Of a DNA stretch of 64,000 nt, positions 42,191 to 50,887 are shown piece by piece; position 1 is the stretch's first letter; every line of letters begins with the position of its first letter. A program made the position numbers and the translations under genes. The notes beneath the pieces were generated by a model. That model was not told where the DNA came from. It made no database searches and saw only the letters and a program-made list of their open reading frames with translations. The DNA is from Niallia sp052318935. GTDB lineage: Bacteria; Bacillota; Bacilli; Bacillales; Cytobacillaceae. The stretch lies in assembly GCA_052318935.1 (NCBI GenBank), contig JBQRKO010000016.1; one strand, given 5' to 3'.

Positions 42191-43387
42191 TTATGCTTCT
42201 ACTTCAATTTGTACCGTTCTTTTTTCTAACATTAAACTATATCCAGTTAAAATAACGGCTAATGTAACCATTAATCCACCAACCCAAGTAGTATGAATGA
42301 GGCCAAGCTGATCTGTAACGATTCCTCCTAAATAGGCACCTATTGCTATGCCAGCATTAAATGCTGCTATATTGATTGCCGATGCCACATTTACTGCGGT
42401 AGGAACAAATCGTTCTGCAAGCATCACGACGTACACTTGCAATCCAGGTACATTCATAAATGCCAACAAACCCATAAAGAAAATCGTTAGTAAACCAGCA
42501 ACTTTAAATGGAATGGCAGCCATTAATATAAATAAGACAACCGCTTGCACGATAAACATATAAAACAAGGCCAATAAAGGATTTTTATTAGAGAGCCTGC
42601 CGCCAATCACATTGCCGATTGCAATAGCAATTCCGTATAAAAGCAATATCAAAGCAACCGTTCCTTCTTTAAAACCTGCTATCTCACTTAATAATGGCGA
42701 TAAATACGTAAAGACAACAAATGTCCCACCATATCCTAATGCTGTGATGATAAACATAAGCAACAAACGCCCGTTTTTCACCAATTTAATTTGATCGCTA
42801 AATGTTACCTTGCTGCCTTTATGCAAATTGGATGGCACTAGTATCGTGTTGGCGATGAATGCAATAAGGCCAATAATCACAATCGCTAAAAACGCCATTC
42901 GCCAACCGAACTGCTGACCAAGAAATGTACCAAAAGGAACACCAGTTACGATTGCAACCGTTAATCCTGTGAACATAATCGAAATAGCCGTTGCCCTTTT
43001 ATCCTTTGGTACTACATCTGCTGCAATAGTGGAGCCTATCGACATGAACACACCATGTGAAAATGCAGAAATGATGCGAGCAACAAGCAAAACAGTTATA
43101 TTGGTAGCAATAGCAGCTATACCATTTCCAATAATAAAAATAATCATAATCCACAGCAGCAATGTTTTTCTTTGCATATTAGATGTTAAAGATGTTAAGA
43201 CAGGGGCACCTATTGTAACACCTAGCGCATAAACAGATACTGTAAGACCAGCCGTTGTAATCGATATGCCCATATCATTTGAAATGAGCGGAAGCAAACC
43301 AACACTAATAAATTCAGTTGTTCCTATCGCAAAAGCACTTATTGATAAAGCTAACAGTGCTAATATACTGCTTTTTGGTAAAGCCAT
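42191..43387 (-). CDS. MFS transporter, DHA1 (AraJ/YdhP-like) family
   Basis: 398 residues with 12 membrane helices. The start AIGTTEFISVGLLPLI and the loop between helices 2 and 3 (TSNMQRKTLL) fit the drug:H+ antiporter-1 group, which includes AraJ and the purine exporter PbuE. GGAGGAGGA precedes the ATG. It is divergent from an HxlR regulator with two palindromes in the shared region, so it is a likely target of that regulator. The exported compound is unknown. Confidence 0.88.
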   Translation of the reverse strand: MALPKSSILALLALSISAFAIGTTEFISVGLLPLISNDMGISITTAGLTVSVYALGVTIGAPVLTSLTSNMQRKTLLLWIMIIFIIGNGIAAIATNITVLLVARIISAFSHGVFMSIGSTIAADVVPKDKRATAISIMFTGLTVAIVTGVPFGTFLGQQFGWRMAFLAIVIIGLIAFIANTILVPSNLHKGSKVTFSDQIKLVKNGRLLLMFIITALGYGGTFVVFTYLSPLLSEIAGFKEGTVALILLLYGIAIAIGNVIGGRLSNKNPLLALFYMFIVQAVVLFILMAAIPFKVAGLLTIFFMGLLAFMNVPGLQVYVVMLAERFVPTAVNVASAINIAAFNAGIAIGAYLGGIVTDQLGLIHTTWVGGLMVTLAVILTGYSLMLEKRTVQIEVEA

Positions 43388-43536
43388 AGTATCCTCCTCC
43401 TTTATTTATGAAAAATAATAATCGTTCCTACATGTTTTAGGGTAAAACAATATAGATATAACTTTTCTCACTAGCGATAAATAATCAATTGCAATTCTAC
43501 CGGTTAGTGTTATTATGAATCATATAGGAAGATAAA

Positions 43537-43597
43537 AAAAGTACGTACTTTTAAGTAATGAAGGCACCAAAAAGATATATAGGTACTTTTTAGTGCC
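43537..43597. promoter_or_regulatory. Palindromes in the MFS/hxlR divergent region
   Basis: AAAAGTACGTACTTTT (43537-43552) is a perfect 16-bp palindrome. It is followed by the inverted repeat GGCACCAAAAAG.../CTTTTTAGTGCC (43563-43597). HxlR-type regulators bind dyads of this size next to their own promoters, so these are candidate operators. Confidence 0.5.
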
Positions 43598-43687
43598 TAT
43601 CAGACGTCGAAAAGCATACGCTTTTGATTAACCTTATTTCCCATTGATAATATTTTGTTAAAATAATAAAAAAGGAGTATAGCTGAA

Positions 43688-44071
43688 ATGACGAATAAAA
43701 AATTAGAACCAACTCAAAAAAAATATAATATTTCGGTAGAAGCAACACTCGAAGTAATCGGCGGTAAATGGAAGTGTGTGATTCTTTGTCATTTAACTCA
43801 TGGAAAAAAACGGACGAGTGAATTAAAACGACTAATGCCAAATATTACCCAAAAAATGCTCACCCAGCAGCTGCGAGAATTAGAAGAAGATGGCGTCATT
43901 AACCGAATTATTTACCAGCAAATTCCGCCAAAAGTAGAATATGAATTAAGTGAATACGGAAAAAGCCTAGAAAGTATTTTAGATGACTTATGCAATTGGG
44001 GAAAAAAACATATCGCTAAGGTGTATGGCGATGAAAAGTTGATGCTAGAGGATAGTATTTTAAATAAATAA
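43688..44071 (+). CDS. HxlR-family transcriptional regulator
   Basis: 127 residues with the typical VIGGKWKCVILCHLTHGKKRTSELKRLMPNITQKMLTQQLRELEEDGVINR winged helix. These often sense aldehydes, quinones or oxidants through a cysteine; here the Cys lies in KWKCVILC (about 27-31). AAAGGAG lies 11 bases before the ATG. It is divergent from the MFS exporter gene, which it probably controls. Confidence 0.9.
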   Translation: MTNKKLEPTQKKYNISVEATLEVIGGKWKCVILCHLTHGKKRTSELKRLMPNITQKMLTQQLRELEEDGVINRIIYQQIPPKVEYELSEYGKSLESILDDLCNWGKKHIAKVYGDEKLMLEDSILNK

Positions 44072-44431
44072 TCTGGATAAAAATCAAAAAATTCCATAAT
44101 AATCATTCTCCTATTATGTAAACAGTTATAGAGATTCTCCTATTTCATTGGCTAATAGGATAGAAAGTTGAGAAGACACTGTCAAAAAATTGATAGCCTT
44201 CTCAACCTTCTAACATTTTCAAATATAATTAGTCTATATGATTTGAAAAATGTTGTTTCGTAAATTATTTATATGTTCCTCTATTTGCTCTCTAAAATAT
44301 TGTAAAGTGGGGTCTTTTTAGTATTAAAGGCTATAATGAAATTTAAAATATAACAGCAACAATTCCATCCAACCATTAATAAAAATTCAACTAAAGCTTT
44401 GCTCAATGCTTACACACATTAATAAGATGTA

Positions 44432-44683
44432 TTATATAATTTCGTAATTCTGAAGCAACTCTACCCTTCCATTATTTTCAAATTCAATAAGTGCTAAATT
44501 TGATATCGTTTGCTTAAAAGATGGTGAAAAATCAATATGTCTTTGTTTAAAGCTAGCGAAACTCGTCTCCATTAGATCATCCATTGCAGAAGTAATATGA
44601 GGAATCCAATTTTCACAGCATTTTGCTAATAAACTGTTAATTTTCTCATGTATATCAATTAGTTCATTAAATAATAAACTTGA
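44432..44683 (-). pseudogene. C-terminal gene remnant, about 83 codons
   Basis: An open minus-strand frame without a start near its head reads SLLFNELIDIHEKINSLLAK and later FENNGRVELLQNYEII before the stop at 44432. It is preceded by an in-frame stop. It looks like the tail of a lost gene. The parent is unknown. The rest of the 44072-44736 interval is AT-rich without a recognisable gene. Confidence 0.45.
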
Positions 44684-44736
44684 CTAAAATGAAATAAATG
44701 GTATATTCCTAACAAAAGAAGTAGGGGGTACTTATA

Positions 44737-45615
44737 GTGAAAATGAATTATTCTATTGTTGATGTATTTTCACAAGGAAAATATACAGGCAATCAACTTG
44801 CTGTTTTTAAAAACGCTGGAAACATTTCGAGCAATGACATGCAGCAAATAGCGAAGGAAATTAATTTTTCGGAGACTACTTTTATTTTATCTAATACAAA
44901 AAAAGACGACGGTTATGACGTTCGAATTTTTACACCTAATGAGGAGGTACCTTTTGCAGGACATCCTACTTTAGGAACGGCTTTTATTATTCAAAACGAA
45001 ATATTAGAGAAACCTTTGGAGAAGCTTACATTAAATTTTAAAGCTGGACAAATTCCAGTTACGTTTGACAATCATGAAGAAATTCTATGGATGAAACAAA
45101 ATGAACCGACTTTTGGTAAAGTTTTAGATAAAAATCAGGTTTCTGATATTTTAAATATTAATCAAGAATACATAGACAATAGATTTCCTATTCAAGAAGT
45201 TTCAACTGGACTTCCAGTGATCATTGTACCTTTAAAGTCTTTAGAAGCTGTAAAAAAAGTAAAAATAAATAAAGAAAAATACTTTGAGTTAATTGCACAA
45301 ACAGACGCTAAAGCTATAATGGTTTTTTCTCCAGAAACGTATCATACAGAGAATGATGTAAATGTTCGAGACTTTGCAGATTATTATGGTGTTCCTGAAG
45401 ATGCTGCAACTGGAAGTGCCAATGGTTGTTTAGCTGCTTATTTGGTTAAATATCGGTATTTCGAAAAAAGTGAAATAAACATACGTGTAGAACAAGGATA
45501 TGAAATCAACAGATCTTCTTTATTGTTTTTAAAAGCTAATATTGATAATGGGAAAATCAACATAAATGTAGGTGGTAGAGTAGAAAAAATTGCTCAGGGT
45601 GAATGGTTTTTATAA
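44737..45615 (+). CDS. PhzF-family protein
   Basis: 292 residues in the diaminopimelate-epimerase-like fold of PhzF: YSIVDVFSQGKYTGNQLAVF, the conserved acid in INFSETTFIL (Glu about 45), FAGHPTLGTAFII and the C-terminal DAATGSANGCLAAYL. PhzF itself isomerises a phenazine precursor, but most family members have unknown substrates and no phenazine genes are nearby. GTG start with GTAGGGGG upstream. Monocistronic and convergent with ctpB. Confidence 0.9.
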   Translation: MKMNYSIVDVFSQGKYTGNQLAVFKNAGNISSNDMQQIAKEINFSETTFILSNTKKDDGYDVRIFTPNEEVPFAGHPTLGTAFIIQNEILEKPLEKLTLNFKAGQIPVTFDNHEEILWMKQNEPTFGKVLDKNQVSDILNINQEYIDNRFPIQEVSTGLPVIIVPLKSLEAVKKVKINKEKYFELIAQTDAKAIMVFSPETYHTENDVNVRDFADYYGVPEDAATGSANGCLAAYLVKYRYFEKSEINIRVEQGYEINRSSLLFLKANIDNGKININVGGRVEKIAQGEWFL

Positions 45616-45662
45616 TATCCTTTTTACGATAAGGAGAATTTCTACTATTAACCAGTTATTCT

Positions 45663-45737
45663 AAAAATATCAGCCTAATTTTTTCTATCCTATTGTGAAT
45701 GAAAACCACTTTATGCCGGAAAAAAGGCTGATATTTT
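45663..45737. terminator. Bidirectional terminator between phzF and ctpB
   Basis: AAAATATCAGCCT pairs with AGGCTGATATTTT across a 49-base loop, with A/T-rich flanks on both sides. Confidence 0.65.
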
Positions 45738-45757
45738 ATAGAAGTTTTTTCAAACCT

Positions 45758-47182
45758 TTACCTTACAATATACCGCAGCGCCATTTGCAGCTGAATATCA
45801 TTTTCTTCTTTTTTCATTTCTGACCGAACTTCTTCCTGCAATTTTGAAGCAGTATGTGCATCAATCATTCCGGTTGCCTGCAGCCCATTCTGATTTTGAA
45901 ATGCCTTAACAGCCGTTTCCGTTTGTGAGCTGTAATATCCATCTTCCCGATCCGTTCTATATCCTAAGCTTGTTAATATTTCTTGTGCGTATTTTACTTG
46001 CTCATCATTATTTTCCCTTTTTAATGTTTCTTTTATCTGCAATGGATGGGTTTGATATAATGCTGTTTGTTCTACTACTAAATTAGGTTGGATTCCCTTT
46101 TTATGAATCCAATTCCCATCTGGTGTTAACCATTTAAACAACGTTAATTTGATTTTGCTTCCATCTCCCATTGGAACAGCTTGTTGAACCGTGCCTTTTC
46201 CAAAAGTTCTTTCGCCGATTAATGTATAGTTTGCTGCTTCTTTTAAGGCTCCTGCTAAAATTTCAGAAGCGGATGCACTGCCTTTATCGACAAGGACTAC
46301 TACTGGATAGTCTTTTTTGGTTTTTAAATGTGAGTAAAACTTTTCTTTTTTTCCATCTCGACGCTCGATTTGTACATATGGTTTTTGTGCAGGTACAAAC
46401 TCTTCTAAAATACTATTTACACTCGGAAGAAGTCCACCTGGATTGCCGCGTACATCTAAAATCAAGCCAGAAATGCCTGTTTTTTCTAAAGATTTCATGG
46501 CAGTTTTGAACTCAGAAGCTGTTTCTTCTGAAAAAGAGGTGATTTGCAAATAGCCGATATTCTCTCCACCGTCTCTTTTTATCGATGAATAAACAGTAAT
46601 TTGCGGCACTTCATCACGTACAACAGTCACAGAAATTGGGTTGTCTACACCAGGTCTTTCAATCTCTAAATCTACTTCCGACCCTTTTTTCCCACGTATC
46701 TTTTTAATGACTTCGTATAAATCCTCCCCTTTTATATTTTGTCCGTCCACTTTTACGATTTCATCATTTGGTTTTATTCCTGCTTTTTCTGCCGGAGAAT
46801 CTTTTATAGGCGAAACAATCACGATTTTTCCATCTTCGGTGCTTATCTCTGCTCCTATCCCCTCAAATGAAGGGTCCAGTGCTTGATCAAACTGTTTCGC
46901 TGTATCTTTATCCATATAAACAGAATAAGGGTCATCTAAAGTGGAGAGCATTCCTTTAATCGCCCCTTCTTCAAGCTTCTCTTTGTCCACTTTTTGTACA
47001 TAATTATGAAAAATCAACTCGTATGCTGTTTTTACCTTTACTAAAGAGTCTGTCTCACTATCTTGTGTATACGTGTTCATCTCCTGTTTCTCTTTATTAA
47101 AAGCACTCATTCCAATATAGGTACCACCTGCTCCTGTCAGAAGAGAGCCTGTCATACAAATTGCCAGCCATTTTCGATTCAT
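45758..47182 (-). CDS. ctpB: Carboxy-terminal processing protease CtpB (S41)
   Basis: Secreted, membrane-anchored serine protease. In B. subtilis CtpB cleaves SpoIVFA to trigger sigma-K activation in the sporulating mother cell. 474 residues: N-terminal signal anchor, PDZ domain (about 100-185), S41 domain with the catalytic Ser in KGSASASEILAGALKEA and Lys in GKGTVQQ, and a C-terminal peptidoglycan-binding module (about 405-460; AQEILTSLGYRTDREDGYYS). It lies in the conserved ctpB/ftsX neighbourhood, but the metal-resistance genes separate it from ftsEX. Confidence 0.93.
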   Translation of the reverse strand: MNRKWLAICMTGSLLTGAGGTYIGMSAFNKEKQEMNTYTQDSETDSLVKVKTAYELIFHNYVQKVDKEKLEEGAIKGMLSTLDDPYSVYMDKDTAKQFDQALDPSFEGIGAEISTEDGKIVIVSPIKDSPAEKAGIKPNDEIVKVDGQNIKGEDLYEVIKKIRGKKGSEVDLEIERPGVDNPISVTVVRDEVPQITVYSSIKRDGGENIGYLQITSFSEETASEFKTAMKSLEKTGISGLILDVRGNPGGLLPSVNSILEEFVPAQKPYVQIERRDGKKEKFYSHLKTKKDYPVVVLVDKGSASASEILAGALKEAANYTLIGERTFGKGTVQQAVPMGDGSKIKLTLFKWLTPDGNWIHKKGIQPNLVVEQTALYQTHPLQIKETLKRENNDEQVKYAQEILTSLGYRTDREDGYYSSQTETAVKAFQNQNGLQATGMIDAHTASKLQEEVRSEMKKEENDIQLQMALRYIVR

Positions 47183-47387
47183 CGTGATCGCCCTTTCTAC
47201 ATTAACTGAAACTTCCTCCCATACATTGCTTCAATTATATGTGGAACACGGACAAGTTATGATGAAATGATTTGTCTCTGTATATGGAATCTTGTAGTAA
47301 TTTCTTTTTACCGTTATTGCACTCCTTTTTCTCGCCGTTGCACCATAAAGAAAGGAGTTTCCCTATTATAGAAAGCTCCTTTCTCGA

Positions 47388-49757
47388 TTATATATTCTTC
47401 ACTTTCAATACTCTCATTGCATTTAGAACCGCGAGCAGCGTAACTCCAACATCAGAAAATACTGCTTCCCACATCGTTGCAATCCCAAAGGCTCCTAATA
47501 AAAGAAATACTCCTTTTACGCCAAGAGCAAATACAATGTTTTGCCAAACAATGCTTCGCGTCCGTTTCGCAATCTTAATGGCTGTTGCTATTTTGGACGG
47601 TTCATCTGTCATAATGACAATATCAGCTGCTTCAATTGCCGCATCAGAACCAAGGCCGCCCATTGCCATGCCAACATCCGCTCTCGCTAATACAGGTGTA
47701 TCATTAATGCCATCACCCACAAATAAAACCTTATCATTTTGCGCTTTTAACTTGTCTAATCTTTCAATTTGTTCTACTTTATTTTGTGGTAATAGCTCTG
47801 CGTGAACTTCATCAAGTTTTAACTCTTTGCCAACTTTTTCAGCAACTGTTTTGCTATCCCCTGTTAACATAATCGTCTTTTTTATTCCGAGCTCTTTTAA
47901 CGCTTTGATTGCTTCCGGAGCATCATCTTTTATTTGATCCGAAATAACGATTGATCCAATGAATTGTTTGTCTACAGCAACATAGATAACTGTTCCAACT
48001 TCTTGAACAGGAATAAAATCAATTGTTTCTTTTTCCATCAATTTATGATTTCCAGCTAAAATTTCTTTTCCATCCACCATTACTTGTATGCCATGTCCTG
48101 AAATTTCCTGATAATCTTGTACTTTTTCTGCGTCAATTTCTTCCGTATAAGCCTTACGAATCGATAAAGCGATCGGATGATTAGAATGACTTTCTGCATA
48201 AACAGCGTGTTTTAACAGTTCTTCTTCTCTTATCCCACTAACAGGTTGGATAGATGCTACTGCAAATACTCCTTTTGTTAATGTACCTGTTTTATCAAAC
48301 ACAACATATTTCACATCATTTAACGCTTCTAAATAGTTGCTTCCTTTTACAAGAATTCCTGATTTAGATGCTGCGCCAATACCGCCAAAAAATCCAAGCG
48401 GTATAGATACAACCAATGCACATGGACAAGAGATAACTAAAAAGATCAATGCCCGGTACACCCACTCCGAGAAAGTGGCGCTGCTAATCAATAACGGAGG
48501 AATGATAGCTAACATAGCCGCAATAATAACTACTACCGGTGTATAAAAACGCGCAAATTTTGTGATAAAATTTTCTGTCGGTGCTTTGCGGCTGCTTGCA
48601 TTTTGCACTAATTCCAGTATTTTCGAAACAGTTGATTCGCCATATTCCTTCGTTACTTCTACTGTTAATACACCGTTTTTATTAATAAAACCACTTAAAA
48701 CCTCGCTGCCTGTTTCTACTTCTCTTGGCAGTGATTCTCCGGTTAATGCCGATGTATCTACCATCGAATTTCCTTCGATTACTTTTCCATCAAGAGGAAC
48801 CTTCTCTCCTGGTTTCACAACAATCGTATCGCCAATGCCTACTTCTTCAGGGGAGATTTGCTTTATATCGTTCCCTACTTTTATATTGGCATAATCAGGA
48901 CGTATATTCATTAAGCTGCTGATTGATTTGCGAGAACGGTTAACGGCAATCCCTTGAAACAATTCGCCAATTTGATAAAAGAACATCACTGCGACACCTT
49001 CTGGATATTGCTGCACAGCAAATGCACCAATTGTGGCAATCGCCATTAGAAAATGTTCATCAAACCATTGACCACGCATGATATTTTTAACCGCTCGCAA
49101 AACAATATCTCCGCCGATGATAAGATAAGCAAGGAGAAAAAGAAGAAACTCCGTAAAAGCAGAAAGTGGTGCAAATAAACCGATGCTTGCCACTACAGCT
49201 CCCATTCCTAATCGAACAATCATCTTCTTCGTATTTTCACTTCCATGATCATGGCTATGTTCATGTCCATGATCTTTTTGATTAGCGTGGCGCACTGTTA
49301 CTTGTGGTTCTATACGCTTTATTATAGCGGTTGCTTGTTCTATCAAGTGATCAAGCTCTCGGCGTGGTGCTTCTATTATAAGTTTTTTTGCGACAAAATC
49401 GACAGATGCAGCAGCAACACCGTCTATCTTTACCACTTCTTTTTCTATTTTTGCGGCGCAGTTTGCACAATCTAAGTTTTCTAAAACCAAGGTTGCGCTG
49501 GAAGCTTGGTTTTTCTGTTTTTCTTTTACTTTAATATGCGGTTCTAATGTATGAATTTTTTTTTGTGTTTTCGTTATAATTTCCTCTTCATCCTGCTTAT
49601 TTACTTGCATCGATAAAGTTTGTGTAGCAAAGTTTACCGAGCAGTTGTCCACTCCAGAAATAGAGGCAATCCCTTTTTCGATTTTCATCGCACAATTTGC
49701 ACAATCAAGACCTTCTAATAAATATTCTTTTTTTGCCAGCTGTTTCGCCTCATTCAC
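47388..49757 (-). CDS. P1B-type heavy-metal ATPase (Zn/Cd/Pb exporter)
   Basis: ATP-driven efflux of Zn2+, Cd2+ or Pb2+. 789 residues. Two N-terminal metal-binding domains each carry DCANCA (about 18 and 95), followed by a His-rich linker (HGHEHSHDHG), the transmembrane CPC motif (SCPCALVVS), DKTGTLT phosphorylation site and GDGINDTPVLA hinge. The CPC and DCANC motifs place it with CadA/ZntA rather than copper ATPases. The start is GTG with GAGGAG 6 bases upstream. The CzrA-type regulator lies directly upstream, with an operator between them. Confidence 0.93.
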   Translation of the reverse strand: MNEAKQLAKKEYLLEGLDCANCAMKIEKGIASISGVDNCSVNFATQTLSMQVNKQDEEEIITKTQKKIHTLEPHIKVKEKQKNQASSATLVLENLDCANCAAKIEKEVVKIDGVAAASVDFVAKKLIIEAPRRELDHLIEQATAIIKRIEPQVTVRHANQKDHGHEHSHDHGSENTKKMIVRLGMGAVVASIGLFAPLSAFTEFLLFLLAYLIIGGDIVLRAVKNIMRGQWFDEHFLMAIATIGAFAVQQYPEGVAVMFFYQIGELFQGIAVNRSRKSISSLMNIRPDYANIKVGNDIKQISPEEVGIGDTIVVKPGEKVPLDGKVIEGNSMVDTSALTGESLPREVETGSEVLSGFINKNGVLTVEVTKEYGESTVSKILELVQNASSRKAPTENFITKFARFYTPVVVIIAAMLAIIPPLLISSATFSEWVYRALIFLVISCPCALVVSIPLGFFGGIGAASKSGILVKGSNYLEALNDVKYVVFDKTGTLTKGVFAVASIQPVSGIREEELLKHAVYAESHSNHPIALSIRKAYTEEIDAEKVQDYQEISGHGIQVMVDGKEILAGNHKLMEKETIDFIPVQEVGTVIYVAVDKQFIGSIVISDQIKDDAPEAIKALKELGIKKTIMLTGDSKTVAEKVGKELKLDEVHAELLPQNKVEQIERLDKLKAQNDKVLFVGDGINDTPVLARADVGMAMGGLGSDAAIEAADIVIMTDEPSKIATAIKIAKRTRSIVWQNIVFALGVKGVFLLLGAFGIATMWEAVFSDVGVTLLAVLNAMRVLKVKNI

Positions 49758-49862
49758 ATTAATCTCCTCTTTCTTGTGAATTCTCGTTTACTCTATTAAA
49801 ATTGGATGATTTTATTTCCATGAAAATATTTATTTAAACAACTTCATTTTGAATACCAAACA

Positions 49863-49886
49863 ATATATGAACATTTACTCATATAT
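49863..49886 (-). promoter_or_regulatory. ArsR/CzrA-type operator upstream of the metal ATPase
   Basis: ATATATGA and TCATATAT are exact inverse copies separated by ACATTTAC, giving the 24-bp dyad typical for CzrA/NmtR/CadC regulators. It lies about 105 bases upstream of the ATPase start. Confidence 0.7.
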
Positions 49887-49960
49887 ACATATTTATTATA
49901 TGAAGGAATCTTACAAACTGTCAATGTATATTCCTATTATTTTTTAAAAGGGACGATATT

Positions 49961-49989
49961 ATTCACTTTATTGTCATAATAAAGTGAAT
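49961..49989 (-). terminator. Strong hairpin after the ArsR gene
   Basis: ATTCACTTTATT/AATAAAGTGAAT, 12-bp perfect stem with a 5-base loop. On the minus strand a T-rich tract comes only about 10 bases later, so it may be a leaky terminator for the regulator gene or a second dyad. Confidence 0.45.
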
Positions 49990-50021
49990 AGTATCCCCCC
50001 CTCACCAGTCATTCTACCTAA

Positions 50022-50357
50022 TTAATGATGCATCGCGTGATCAATCATTTGTTGTAATACTCCCATTACATGTTCATCATCACAAGAATAAATCATCGTT
50101 GTTCCTTCTCTACGATATTTAACAAGGCGGAGATTCTTTAAAAACCGTAATTGATGAGAAACGGTTGATTGCAGCATTTCCAGGCTTTCAGCAATTTCGT
50201 TAACAGAATGGGGTTTTTCTGAAAGCAAATGAAGAATTCTGATTCTTGTAGGGTCGGATAATGCTTTAAAAGTTTGCGACACAATAAATAAAGTTTCTTC
50301 ATCCAGTTGATTTTTCGAATCGTCTATTGGCCGATCATTATTATCAAAGGTTGTCAT
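50022..50357 (-). CDS. ArsR-family metal sensor, CzrA type
   Basis: 111-residue SmtB/ArsR repressor released from DNA by Zn or Co. The DNA-reading helix is EMLQSTVSHQLRFLKN. The C-terminal alpha-5 helix ends DEHVMGVLQQMIDHAMHH, giving Asp-x-His plus His at +13 and His at +16, exactly the spacing of the CzrA zinc site (D84, H86, H97, H100). No Cys-based alpha-3N site is visible, so it is not CadC. The GTG at 50366 is too close to the ribosome site, so ATG 50357 is used, though either is possible. Confidence 0.88.
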   Translation of the reverse strand: MTTFDNNDRPIDDSKNQLDEETLFIVSQTFKALSDPTRIRILHLLSEKPHSVNEIAESLEMLQSTVSHQLRFLKNLRLVKYRREGTTMIYSCDDEHVMGVLQQMIDHAMHH

Positions 50358-50386
50358 CTTTTCCACTTACTCCTCTGTTTTAAAGT

Positions 50387-50524
50387 AGGTGTTCAAAAAG
50401 GAGGATAAAAAGAGCCGAAAACTTCATGGAAGTCTAGCTTAGAGCACCGAAGCGTAGGAGCGGTTGAAGCAAACTGACGCAGAAATTCGACAGCTATTTT
50501 TCCCGGACTTTTTGAACAACCTAA
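50387..50524. repeat. Second intergenic repeat family, copy 1
   Basis: Bounded by AGGTGTTCAAAAAG and CTTTTTGAACAACCT, about 138 bp. It shares these ends and GTCCGGG..-like sub-terminal sequence with 52450-52589 and 54911-55053. It lies directly upstream of the ArsR gene. Confidence 0.55.
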
Positions 50525-50659
50525 AAACATTTTCTTTATTATAACATAGAAAAGTTTTTCCTCATTTCAAAAGAACTTGTCACACCCATCCCACCCCTTC
50601 TTATAGAGGCGATAGTCAATTACATTGCCTTCTTTCCTCTTAGCATAACAAAAAATCCT

Positions 50660-50752
50660 TTTATCTTCTTTTTTATTGGTTTTATCTTCTATTTTCTATA
50701 TTTATCTTCTTTTTTGTCGGATTTATCTTCTTTTTTTCCGATTTATCGATTT
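50660..50752. repeat. Phased tandem repeat, TTTATCTTCT at ~20.5-bp intervals
   Basis: TTTATCTTCT starts at 50660, 50681, 50701 and 50722, and a diverged TTTATCGAT at 50742. The period of 20-21 bp is two helical turns. It sits in the 521-bp gap between the ArsR gene and the M23 hydrolase gene. Confidence 0.5.
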
Positions 50753-50827
50753 TTTGACAAAAACCGCTAAAATCCGACATTCTCTCTTAAAGAAATGTAC
50801 AAGCCTGAAGCTAGACAGCCATCTAAT

Positions 50828-50862
50828 TAAAAAAACAGCCGGTTCATATAACCAGACTGTTT
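50828..50862 (-). terminator. Terminator of the M23 hydrolase gene
   Basis: AAACAGCCGGTT pairs with AACCAGACTGTTT (one mismatch), followed on the minus strand by T7. Confidence 0.75.
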
Positions 50863-50887
50863 TGATGATATTTCTGTATTTAGTTTT

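Noticed and set aside
50660..50752. CRISPR array
   Set aside because: The repeat unit is only about 10 bp with 10-bp AT-rich gaps, and there are no cas genes.
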